Source: Bradyrhizobium lablabi
GTDB lineage: Bacteria; Pseudomonadota; Alphaproteobacteria; Rhizobiales; Xanthobacteraceae
Length of the DNA stretch: 64,000 nt
Direction: 5' to 3'
Assembly (NCBI RefSeq): GCF_018131005.1
Contig: NZ_JAFCJK010000010.1
Location: forward strand, 124,001 to 188,000
Shown piece after piece: positions 34,999-42,417 of this stretch. The translations under genes and the position numbers were made by a program. Under the pieces are notes generated by a model, which was not told where the DNA came from, did not search any database, and saw only the letters and a program-made list of their open reading frames with translations. Within the stretch, counting starts at the first letter, position 1. Every line of letters begins with the position of its first letter.

Positions 34999-36204
34999 TC
35001 AAGACGCCGTGCGCAGTTCCGCATTCGCCTCGACAGCGACGGCTTCCCGTCGCCGAGACAGCGCCTCGAACCCGAGTACCAGTGGTATCATCAACGCCAG
35101 CAGCGCGGCACCGCCAAAGAGCGCGGCCGACGGCGTGTTCCACGCGTCCTGCAGCTGTCCCGCGGCGGAGGGCCCGACCGCCATCAGGACGTAGAAGCAG
35201 GTGTAGAACACGCCGAAGCCGAGCGAACGGTCACGTGGCTCAAGCACGCGCGCCGGCAGCGACAGGATCGCGCCCGACAACGGGCCGATCGCGATGCCGA
35301 AGATGAGGCCGATGATCGGCGGAAGGATGCCGGCGGCGAACAGAGCGAGCGCTAAGGCCGCCACCAGCCCGCAGCCCACGATCGCCGCGACCGGCTTGCC
35401 GGAACGATGCACGAGGTAGCCGCCAAGCGGAATCGCGACAATCGTGCACCAGATTGCGAGGCTGGTCAGCGAGGCCGCAGTCGTTGGCGTCAGGCCCCGC
35501 ACCTGCAAAAGCATCGGGGCATAGCTGAAGAACAGCACACAGGACAGGTTCATTACGCCCCAGATCACACCCGCGACGATGACCGGAAGCAGCACGGCCG
35601 GCGGCAGCCGCCCGCGCGATTGCGACGTTCCCGCCGCCTGCGTCTGCGGCGCGCCGCGCGGGACGATAACGAAGGCCGCCAGCACCGCGAGCGCGCAGAT
35701 CGCGCCCGAGAGCATCACCGCCGGCCAGCCGGCGGACTGCAACAGCCAGCTCTGCACCGGTAACGCCACCATGGCGCCGAACGGCCAGCTCATCTGCAAC
35801 AGCGACATCGCGAGCACGATCTCGCGACCGTCGAACCAGTCCGTCGTCATCTTTGTGGCAGCCAGGATGAGGATGGTGGCACCGACGCCGCCGATCATGC
35901 GCGCGACAAGCGCCGTCGCAAGGCCGTCGGCTTCGCTGAGCGCCGCGCCGGACAGCGCCATCAGGAGGAGGCCGATCACGCCAAGTGTCTTGTCGCTGAC
36001 GCGCTGGCCGATGAGGCCCGCGGGAAACGCGACGACGACGCCGGGCAACAGATAGGCGCCGAGCAGCACGCCGATCTCGGCGTAGCCGAGCGACAGATCG
36101 CCCATCAATGCGCTGGTCGCCGAGCCGATCGACTGAAACTGAAACCCGGTCGCCGCGCGTGCCGCAAACAGCACCGCGAGAATGATCCATCTCAGGTCCG
36201 GCAT
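34999..36204 (-). CDS. MFS transporter
   Basis: The 401-residue protein has about twelve membrane helices arranged as two bundles with a basic central loop near residues 185-205 (RGAPQTQAAGTSQSRGRLPP). The first helix starts MPDLRWIILAVLFAARAATG; the loop between helices 2 and 3 has GLIGQRVSDKTLGVIGL, close to the MFS motif A (GxLaDrxGrr) although altered. It resembles cyanate/nitrate-like (NarK/CynX) members that export or import small anions, but substrate is not readable. AGGGAGG lies just before the ATG. It lies 75 bp downstream of the 78-residue protein gene on the same strand and could belong to that operon. Confidence 0.88.
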   Translation of the reverse strand: MPDLRWIILAVLFAARAATGFQFQSIGSATSALMGDLSLGYAEIGVLLGAYLLPGVVVAFPAGLIGQRVSDKTLGVIGLLLMALSGAALSEADGLATALVARMIGGVGATILILAATKMTTDWFDGREIVLAMSLLQMSWPFGAMVALPVQSWLLQSAGWPAVMLSGAICALAVLAAFVIVPRGAPQTQAAGTSQSRGRLPPAVLLPVIVAGVIWGVMNLSCVLFFSYAPMLLQVRGLTPTTAASLTSLAIWCTIVAIPLGGYLVHRSGKPVAAIVGCGLVAALALALFAAGILPPIIGLIFGIAIGPLSGAILSLPARVLEPRDRSLGFGVFYTCFYVLMAVGPSAAGQLQDAWNTPSAALFGGAALLALMIPLVLGFEALSRRREAVAVEANAELRTAS

Positions 36205-36279
36205 GAGCGGCCTCCCTGGACTGCGGCGTTATCGCGCCGGGCGGTTGCCGGTTCGCGCGACGCCGCAGTGAAACCAGGG

Positions 36280-36516
36280 TCAGCGTCCGACAGGGCTCTC
36301 ATCCGACGATGTTCCATTGACGAGGTCGAGGCTGACGCGATTGGAGAATTCGGACAGTTCATCCTCGGAAATATCATGCAGGCTCAAACGCAATTGCATG
36401 ATGGTAAGATCGAGCAGATGACCGGCGAAGGAGAGGCCCGCGCCGACAAGTATATTGCGCTGCTCGGTCAGTACCGGAATGACGTTGCGCATGCGGCGGG
36501 CACTCAACTCATCCAT
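36280..36516 (-). CDS. Small helical protein of the GNAT/hydrolase operon, unknown
   Basis: The 78-residue product begins MDELSARRMRNVIPVLTEQR and looks like two amphipathic helices (residues 5-30 and 33-60) with an acidic linker (SEDELSEFSN). GGTGAGGGGG precedes the ATG at a normal distance, and the gene overlaps the upstream hydrolase by 13 bp, so it is very likely translated with it. I know no family. It could be a binding or regulatory partner of the GNAT or hydrolase protein. Confidence 0.68.
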   Translation of the reverse strand: MDELSARRMRNVIPVLTEQRNILVGAGLSFAGHLLDLTIMQLRLSLHDISEDELSEFSNRVSLDLVNGTSSDESPVGR

Positions 36517-37100
36517 ACATGCCCCCTCACCGGCCGTGGCGCCGTCGCGACCAGCCAGCGGCTCGTGGTGGCGACGTCGGCGAACAATTCAACGGCGGAC
36601 GTGGCGACACCGTGCACGGTGCACGCATCGGCATGCGGGCGCTGGCGGCTTGCCGATGCATCACTCAAAAAAGTCACGTGATGGCCACGATGCGCGGCGT
36701 CGATTGCGGTGGCGAGGCATATTTCCTCGGCTCCGAGCCCCCCGATCGCGAAGCTTTCGATCCGCGATACCACGTCGCTGAACAGCGAGTTGCCGTAGCA
36801 GGAAGGATGCTGCCGCTCGAAAACCATGTCGGCGCGCTTCGGTTCGAGCCCCTGCAGCCAGGGCGACTGCACCCCTCGCTCGACCAGCCCGAGCGTCTTG
36901 CACGGGCGGGTGAAGGCGATCGGGATACCGTTCGCGCGCGCGTGCCGGATCGCGGCACTGCAATTGTCCAGCACGCGCGCGAGGTCCTGCGGATTGTCCT
37001 GCGCCAGTTCGTCGCAGCCGCGCGTCTGCAGGTCGACCATCACCAGCAGGCGGCTGGTGGACGCCCCGACGTAGCTGCGCAGGTTGATCACCGAGCTCAT
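36504..37100 (-). CDS. Isochorismatase-like cysteine hydrolase
   Basis: The 198-residue protein has the isochorismatase fold: strand LLVMVDLQTRG with the catalytic aspartate, the helix HARANGIPIAFTRP, and LGAEEICLATAIDAAHRGHH with the nucleophile cysteine in the usual EICxxxTAxDA position. The catalytic lysine is not present: the segment that should read K-x3-S-x2-x-x-T-x-L is FERQHPSCYGNSLF, with Arg in its place. The family hydrolyses amides or vinyl ethers (nicotinamide, N-carbamoyl amino acids, isochorismate). It overlaps the GNAT gene by 4 bp (ATGA), and the next small gene by 13 bp. Confidence 0.82.
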   Translation of the reverse strand: MSSVINLRSYVGASTSRLLVMVDLQTRGCDELAQDNPQDLARVLDNCSAAIRHARANGIPIAFTRPCKTLGLVERGVQSPWLQGLEPKRADMVFERQHPSCYGNSLFSDVVSRIESFAIGGLGAEEICLATAIDAAHRGHHVTFLSDASASRQRPHADACTVHGVATSAVELFADVATTSRWLVATAPRPVRGHVWMS

Positions 37101-38308
37101 TGAGTTGCCGCCTGGCACAGGCCCCTGCCGGCGGAGCGTTCGAGGATGCCGGGCCGGTCCCATTGACCTTCGGGACGGATGATCTTGTAGGGATCATCCT
37201 GCAGCGTGATGCTGTGTGGATCCTTCTCGGTCTCGAGTTTCACCTCGACATAGTCGAAGTCGGAGAACACCAGTTCGCGCCCACCCATCATGCGGAAGCC
37301 GCGCGATTCCCAGACCTTCAGGAAGCGCCTTTGCGAATGCGCATAGAGCACGCGGTATCCCTTCTTGCGGCAAAGATCGATTGCCGCATCGAGAATGCGG
37401 CCTGCGAGCCCGCCGCCGCGTCCCTCATGACGCACTGCGAGCCGCTCGAGCTTTGCGAATTCGGCGAAGTAGCGGATGCGCATGCAGCCAACCGGCTCGC
37501 CATTCTTGTGACAGATCAGATGGGTCGCGGAGAAATCGTTGCCGTCGAATTCCTCCTCGAACGGGCAGCGCTGCTCGCCCATGTAGATTGCGCCGCGGAT
37601 CGCGATCACGCGCGCCATCTCGTCCATCGAGCGCACCACCTGGACCGTCACCGTATCGTTGGGTGCAATTTGCGGAAGGTCGCCGGAACGGTCGAACATC
37701 TGCAGCTTCGACGTGAACAGGCCGTCATACTGGGCGCCGGGCTTGAAGCCGAGCGGCTCCAGGACGCGCAGGCCGCCCTTGGTGACCGGGCGCGAGTAGA
37801 TGTTGACGCCGCGATAGAGCGGCGCGGAGAATTTCTCCAGCACCAGCGGAATTCCCGCCGCGAGCACGCCCTTGGCGTGGATCGCCCAGACATAGATGCC
37901 GGCGGGCCGCTCCGACTGCCGCGCGACGTAGCACAGTTCGGGATTTTTGGTGTCGAGCCGGCCGTCGATCAGCCGCCGCGTGCCCTCGTGGGTCAGCGGC
38001 AGGACCGCAAGGAAGCCGTCGCCCTTCGGAGAGTTGATGTCAAACCGGTCGCGCCGGGCGATCGCCCAGAACGTATCGGGGTTGTGGTTGGCGACCGTCT
38101 GAAACAAACGATTCGCGGTGAGACCTGGAATGTCGACGCGGGCGGCGTCGATCAAGGAGCCGATGCTTTCGGCGTCAACATTGAAGATGACCGTGCGCTT
38201 AGCCATTTGCAGCGCGGTCATCCGATCGAGTGAATGCGCGGCAGAACGGCCTTCCATGGTCCTTCCGCCTGCAGTTTTGCGTAGAAGATCGAGGTCGAGC
38301 GCAGTCAT
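37097..38308 (-). CDS. Tandem-GNAT acyltransferase
   Basis: The 403-residue protein seems to be two GNAT domains in a row. The C-terminal one (about 230-370) has RGAIYMGEQRCPFEEEFDGN, HLICHKNGEPVGCMRIRYF, KLERLAVRHEGRGGGLAGRI with the acyl-CoA R/Q-x-x-G-x-G/A loop, and LYAHSQRRFLKVWESRGFR. The N-terminal one (about 35-210) has ELCYVARQSERPAGIYVWAI and GLRVLEPLGFKPGAQYDG, a less canonical copy. Such a pair fits N-acyl transfer to an amine; the GEQRCPF motif and acidic spacing are vaguely like FeeM/LuxI-type N-acyl synthases, which is only suggestive. ATG 38308 starts after a divergent intergenic region with the LysR gene. First gene of a three-gene operon. Confidence 0.78.
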   Translation of the reverse strand: MTALDLDLLRKTAGGRTMEGRSAAHSLDRMTALQMAKRTVIFNVDAESIGSLIDAARVDIPGLTANRLFQTVANHNPDTFWAIARRDRFDINSPKGDGFLAVLPLTHEGTRRLIDGRLDTKNPELCYVARQSERPAGIYVWAIHAKGVLAAGIPLVLEKFSAPLYRGVNIYSRPVTKGGLRVLEPLGFKPGAQYDGLFTSKLQMFDRSGDLPQIAPNDTVTVQVVRSMDEMARVIAIRGAIYMGEQRCPFEEEFDGNDFSATHLICHKNGEPVGCMRIRYFAEFAKLERLAVRHEGRGGGLAGRILDAAIDLCRKKGYRVLYAHSQRRFLKVWESRGFRMMGGRELVFSDFDYVEVKLETEKDPHSITLQDDPYKIIRPEGQWDRPGILERSAGRGLCQAATQ

Positions 38309-38381
38309 TTCGTTCGTCTCTCGGTTGTGGAAAAGCCATAGTTCTGCAATGAATAATGAAGGACCAGGGAGGGGAATTTGT

Positions 38382-39470
38382 ATGCACTCAGGTGAGCGCA
38401 GGGGTGCGCACAGTGGTGCGCACATCCCGGGCCGGATGGCCAATTGGGATCTGGTGCGGATGTTCCTCGAGGTGGCGCGGATCGGCAGTTTTCGCGCCGC
38501 GGCGGAACGACTGAACATGTCGGCCAATTTCCTCAGCAAGCGCATCGCTCTTCTCGAGAGGGCCTACAACACCACCCTGTTGACTCGACATGTCGACGGT
38601 ATCCGCCTGACGCGTGAAGGCCAACAGGTCCTGGATGCGGCCAAGCGGATGGAGGAAGCCTCATTCGAGCTCGACCGCGCGCTGAACCAGGTGACCCCGG
38701 CGCTGAGCGGCGAGGTGCGGCTTGCGGTGACCGAGGGTCTCGGCACGTTCTGGTTGGCACCGCGGCTGGTCGAATTCCAGCGCGTGTATCCCGGCCTCCT
38801 GGTCGATCTGAAATGCGAGATGCGTTCGGCCGACCTGCTCCGGCTCGAGGCGGATGTTGCCGTCCAGCTCGAGATGCCGGAGCAACCTGACCTCAAGCGG
38901 TTGAAGCTTGGCCGGCTGCACATCATGCCATTCGTGAGCCCGTCCTATGTCGAAGTCTACGGCATGCCGCGGAGCGCCGACGACATCCGGCAGAACCACC
39001 GCATCGTCGTGCAGGACGCCGAGCAGACCAAGGGCAGGGAGTGGTACGAAAAACATGCGGGGCGCGAGCAGGTCGGCTTCGTCGCGATGCGCAACAACGT
39101 CTCGACCGCGCATCTGTGGTCGATCGCAAAGGGAGCCGGCATCGGCTGGCTGCCGACCTACGTGCCCGCCCTTGGCGATCCGCTGATCCCGCTCGACATC
39201 GGCTACAAGTTCGAGCTCGACATCTGGCTCGCCTATCATCCGGACGCGAAGAAGATTCCGCGCGTGCGGCAATTGATCGACTGGATCGTGCAGTCGTTCG
39301 ACGGACGGAAATTTCCCTGGTTCGGCGACGAGTTCGTGCATCCGAAGGACCTGCAGCGGGCCTACAAGGATGCCGAACCGCTGGTGAACCTGTTTGCGGG
39401 CTTCAAGAAGGTGTCGCGTCCGAAAGTGGTTCCGATGTTCCCGAAACAATCGAACGGGGCCAACCGATGA
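38382..39470 (+). CDS. LysR-family regulator
   Basis: The 362-residue product has an N-terminal winged helix (LVRMFLEVARIGSFRAAAER, LNMSANFLSKRIALLERAYN, LLTRHVDGIRLTREGQQVLD) and a LysR substrate-binding domain (SGEVRLAVTEGLGTFWLAPR, then RVRQLIDWIV). The start is a choice: GGGAGGGG sits 7 bases before ATG 38382, giving an 18-residue leader before MANWDLVRMF; ATG 38436 fits the usual family N-terminus but has only CCGGGCCGG upstream. It is divergent from the tandem-GNAT gene and is the likely regulator of that operon. Its stop overlaps the next start by 4 bp. Confidence 0.9.
   Translation: MHSGERRGAHSGAHIPGRMANWDLVRMFLEVARIGSFRAAAERLNMSANFLSKRIALLERAYNTTLLTRHVDGIRLTREGQQVLDAAKRMEEASFELDRALNQVTPALSGEVRLAVTEGLGTFWLAPRLVEFQRVYPGLLVDLKCEMRSADLLRLEADVAVQLEMPEQPDLKRLKLGRLHIMPFVSPSYVEVYGMPRSADDIRQNHRIVVQDAEQTKGREWYEKHAGREQVGFVAMRNNVSTAHLWSIAKGAGIGWLPTYVPALGDPLIPLDIGYKFELDIWLAYHPDAKKIPRVRQLIDWIVQSFDGRKFPWFGDEFVHPKDLQRAYKDAEPLVNLFAGFKKVSRPKVVPMFPKQSNGANR
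38404..38423. promoter_or_regulatory. Paired octamer palindrome, possible operator
   Basis: Two perfect GTGCGCAC palindromes lie at 38404-38411 and 38416-38423, separated by 4 bp, so their centres are 12 bp apart. They fall between the divergent GNAT and LysR genes if translation starts at 38436, or in the first codons if it starts at 38382. LysR proteins often bind such repeats near their own gene. Confidence 0.45.
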
Positions 39471-39838
39471 CAGGCCAATCCAGCGAAATTGATCAATTCG
39501 TGAAAGCACGCTGGCGCGCGATCGGGCTTTCGCCAAGCGATCTCGCCGAGGTGCTGGGCGTGGTGTCAGAGCAGCGCGCGAGACCCAACGAGAGCGCGAG
39601 CGAGATCAGCGTCGATCGTTTGCTGCAGATCGCGACCGCGCTCGGCGTCGCCAACGGCCGCGGCGGCGTGGCAGCGCAGGGACCTGGCGCGGGCAAGGCG
39701 ATGCCAGCGGAGATGCTGCTCGAATTGCGGTTGTTGCGGCTGTTCCGCGAACTGCGGGATCCCGACACCCGACGCATGCTGGTCCAGCTCGCCGAACAGA
39801 TCGTCAAGCGGCAGGCGCCACCGCCGGCGGCGGGCTGA
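39467..39838 (+). CDS. XRE-like DNA-binding protein coupled to LysR
   Basis: The 123-residue product begins MTGQSSEIDQFVKARWRAIG then LSPSDLAEVLGVV, a helix-turn-helix-like segment with the LS-x-x-DLAE-x-LGV wording of XRE proteins, although the second helix is interrupted by an Arg/Glu-rich insert. The C-terminal LRLLRLFRELRDPDTRRMLV then LAEQIV resembles the DP-x-TRR-x-L-V-x-LAE tail of rhizobial XRE regulators. The ATG overlaps the LysR stop by 4 bp, so both are made together. Role inferred only from context; a non-DNA-binding partner is possible. Confidence 0.7.
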   Translation: MTGQSSEIDQFVKARWRAIGLSPSDLAEVLGVVSEQRARPNESASEISVDRLLQIATALGVANGRGGVAAQGPGAGKAMPAEMLLELRLLRLFRELRDPDTRRMLVQLAEQIVKRQAPPPAAG

Positions 39839-39990
39839 CCTGGTTACCTCGCGACCCGCGCATGGTCGCGATGCATCTGCCGCCATTGATGCAGGGCGAA
39901 ATTCCGTGTCTCTGAGACGCGCCGGGTATCTTATTCCGGCCCGGTGATCGATCTCCGGGCGGGCCGCGGCGTCATGAACCGGGCCTTGCA

Positions 39991-40917
39991 ATGTCTGCTT
40001 CCGAATCCGCCACAACGCCTGCGTCCGGAACCTGGATCGCCAACCAGCCCTATCTCCTGCTCAGCATCACCGCGATGTGTTGGGCCGGCAACGCGATCGT
40101 CGGACGGCTCGCCGCGGGCCACATTCCGCCTGTGACGCTGTCGTTCCTGCGCTGGTCGGCGGCATTTCTGCTGATCCTGCCGTTCGCCTGGAAGCATCTG
40201 ATGCGCGACTGGGGCACGATTCGAAAGAACATCGGCATCATGGTCCTGCTGTCGATCACCGGCATCGGCGCCTTCAACACGCTGCAATACTGGGCCCTCG
40301 AGCACACCCAGGCGCTGAACACGCTGCTGCTGCAATCGGCAGGGCCGCTGGTGGTCGCGGTGTGGTCGCTGATCCTGCTCGGCGTGAGGCTGACGCTCGC
40401 CCAAACGCTCGGTGTGCTGCTGTCGCTTTTCGGCGTGCTCGTCATCCTGCTGCATGGCGACCTCACCACGCTGTCGAAGATCGAGTTCAACAAGGGCGAC
40501 CTGATCTTCATCGTCGCGCTCGTGATCTTCGCGCTCTATTCGGTGCTGACCTTGAAGCGGCCCGCCATCCACGGGTTGTCGTTCGTCGGCTTCACCTTCG
40601 GCTGCGGCGCGCTGGTGCTGCTCCCGTTGCTGGTCTGGGAACTGAACGTCCGGCCGGTGATGCAGCTCAACATCAACAATCTCCTCTCGCTGTTCTATGT
40701 CGCGGTGTTCCCCTCGACGCTCGCCTATCTCTGCTTCAACCGCGGCGTCGCGCTGATCGGCGCCAACCGCGCCGCACCGTTCTTCCACGTGGTTCCGGTT
40801 TTCGGCACCGTCATGTCGATCATCTTCCTCGGCGAGCATCCGCAAGCCTTCCACTTCATCGGCTTCGCGCTGGTGCTGGCCGGCGTGTTCGCGGCGTCGC
40901 GGAAGCAAGCCGCATAA
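39991..40917 (+). CDS. EamA/DMT-family transporter, copy 1
   Basis: The 308-residue protein has ten hydrophobic helices in two EamA repeats, the drug/metabolite transporter layout. Motifs include SITAMCWAGNAIVGRLAAGH, FLRWSAAFLLILPFAWKHL, LNTLLLQSAGPLVVAVWSLI, LFGVLVILLHGDL and the second repeat ending FPSTLAYLCFNRGVALIGAN, PVFGTVMSIIFLGE. Substrates of this family range from amino acids to nucleotides. It is a clear paralogue of the protein at 42418-43365, with the same opening NQPYLLLS and the same helix order. No strong ribosome site precedes ATG 39991. Confidence 0.9.
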   Translation: MSASESATTPASGTWIANQPYLLLSITAMCWAGNAIVGRLAAGHIPPVTLSFLRWSAAFLLILPFAWKHLMRDWGTIRKNIGIMVLLSITGIGAFNTLQYWALEHTQALNTLLLQSAGPLVVAVWSLILLGVRLTLAQTLGVLLSLFGVLVILLHGDLTTLSKIEFNKGDLIFIVALVIFALYSVLTLKRPAIHGLSFVGFTFGCGALVLLPLLVWELNVRPVMQLNINNLLSLFYVAVFPSTLAYLCFNRGVALIGANRAAPFFHVVPVFGTVMSIIFLGEHPQAFHFIGFALVLAGVFAASRKQAA

Positions 40918-40991
40918 CCCGACAAGGTTGCGGTGACTATCTGCGAGGAATCCGCTATTTCTGGAGTCTGCTTCGCGAACGGATCTCGGGC

Positions 40992-41801
40992 ATGGCGCGC
41001 GCCAGCAATCTGATGATCGGCACCCTTGCGCTGGCCCTGGTCGCCGGCTCGCTTGGCGGCTGGCTCGGCTATCAGCGCTATGCCGGCATCAAGCGCCAGA
41101 TGCCGTTCCGCGTGATCTTCGAGGGCTCGGCCTCGGGCTTGCGCCGCGGCGGCAGCGTGAATTTCGCCGGCGTGCGCGTCGGCGACGTGATCGCGCTCAA
41201 GCTCGACCATCACCGCGTGATCGCGATGACGCGGATCGACAGCAACACGCCGATCCGGGCGGACACCGAGGTCGGCCTCGAGTTCCAGGGCCTGACTGGC
41301 ATCGCCGCGATCTCATTCACAGGCGGCTCGGACCAGGCCCCGCCACCGCCACTTGGCGCCGACGGCATTCCCGAACTGACCGCCGACCCCGAAGGGATGA
41401 TGGGCATCCAGGAGAAGCTCCGTGTCGCACTGCGCAATGTCGACCGGGCGATTATCGAGAACGAGGCCGCGGTGAAGGACACGCTGCGCAATTTCGAGAC
41501 CTTCACCAACTCGCTGTCCGGAAATGGTGAACTGATCGCGGGCTTCGTCGATGCCGCCGAGTCCGGCGTCAAGGCCGTCGACGACAAGGTGACCGCGACG
41601 GAGAAATTCCTGAAAAGCCTCGGTAGCGACAAATATGGCGGCGAATTGCTGCCGACCGTGATCTCGCTGCGCGAGTTGATCGAAAGCTTCGACAAGAAGT
41701 CCGGCGCCGTGATGGCCGAGACCCGCAGGACGCTCAGCGACGTCAGCCAGTCCGTCAACAATTTCAACCAGAAATTCGGTGGGGCCGGCGGCAGGCGCTG
41801 A
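40992..41801 (+). CDS. MlaD/MCE-domain protein, orphan
   Basis: The 269-residue protein has a single N-terminal membrane helix (residues 5-25, NLMIGTLALALVAGSLGGWL) and an MCE domain (PFRVIFEGSASGLRRGGSVN, GVRVGDVIALKL, VGLEFQGLTGIAAISFTGGS), then a helical tail with a repeated SxxNxF pattern (RRTLSDVSQSVNNFNQKFGG). MCE proteins are periplasmic lipid carriers that usually belong to an ABC system with permease and ATPase. None of those genes is adjacent; the neighbours are two EamA transporters. The start ATG 40992 begins just before the membrane helix. Confidence 0.87.
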   Translation: MARASNLMIGTLALALVAGSLGGWLGYQRYAGIKRQMPFRVIFEGSASGLRRGGSVNFAGVRVGDVIALKLDHHRVIAMTRIDSNTPIRADTEVGLEFQGLTGIAAISFTGGSDQAPPPPLGADGIPELTADPEGMMGIQEKLRVALRNVDRAIIENEAAVKDTLRNFETFTNSLSGNGELIAGFVDAAESGVKAVDDKVTATEKFLKSLGSDKYGGELLPTVISLRELIESFDKKSGAVMAETRRTLSDVSQSVNNFNQKFGGAGGRR

Positions 41802-41841
41802 AGGCCCGCCTCGCGGCGCTCCGGAGCAAGGACGGCAAATC

Positions 41842-42243
41842 TCACCCGGCCTTGAACTTGCTATAGGTCTCGCGCGTCGCGATGATCAAATGGTCTTCGC
41901 AGCCGTTCCTGCGGTGCGGGTCGCAGAGATTTTCGTAGTCGGGCGAGGTCATCATGTCGATGAAGGCGGCGACGCGGGGGTAATAGACGAGCGCGAGATA
42001 ATCCCATTTCTGGCCGGCCGGCTCGCCCAGCGCGATGGTCTCCGCTCTGCCTGTCCACAACAGCGTGCCGCCGCGGGCCTTGATCATGGGGACGGTCAGC
42101 GCGCTGTAGCGCAAATACGCATCCCAGCCCGAGCCGTCGCCGTCGAGCGACCGCGCGCGAAACCGCATCAGGTTGAGCATCACCACCGGCCCCTCGGCAT
42201 CAAGCTCGCTCAGGCCCTTCACGTGCAAGAGATCGACACCCAT
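41842..42243 (-). CDS. DUF1330-like protein
   Basis: The 133-residue product reads MGVDLLHVKGLSELDAEGPV then VVMLNLMRFRARSLDGDGSG, AYLRYSALTVPMIKARGGTL and DYLALVYYPRVAAFIDMMTS. These are the ferredoxin-like strands and helices of dimeric alpha-beta barrel proteins of the DUF1330 kind. AGGGAG precedes ATG 42243. Its function is unknown; relatives are small cytosolic proteins. It sits on the opposite strand between the MCE and second EamA genes, ending 40 bp from the MCE gene. Confidence 0.8.
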   Translation of the reverse strand: MGVDLLHVKGLSELDAEGPVVMLNLMRFRARSLDGDGSGWDAYLRYSALTVPMIKARGGTLLWTGRAETIALGEPAGQKWDYLALVYYPRVAAFIDMMTSPDYENLCDPHRRNGCEDHLIIATRETYSKFKAG

Positions 42244-42417
42244 CGCTGCTCCCTGTACGGCTCGCCCCGGAATGCGGCGAGGCCGCAAGAGATTATGCCA
42301 CATCGCGGAGCCACCCTGAAATCAAGTGCGGGCGGCGCATGTTGTAAGGCCGCGCATGGCACCAATCTTCCCGCCCGTCTTGTCGCAGCACCTTTTCAGG
42401 CACAACATTCCGCCAGA

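Noticed and set aside
36504..37100. Nicotinamidase pncA assignment
   Set aside because: The zinc-binding and lysine motifs of PncA are not present, so only the fold family is supported.
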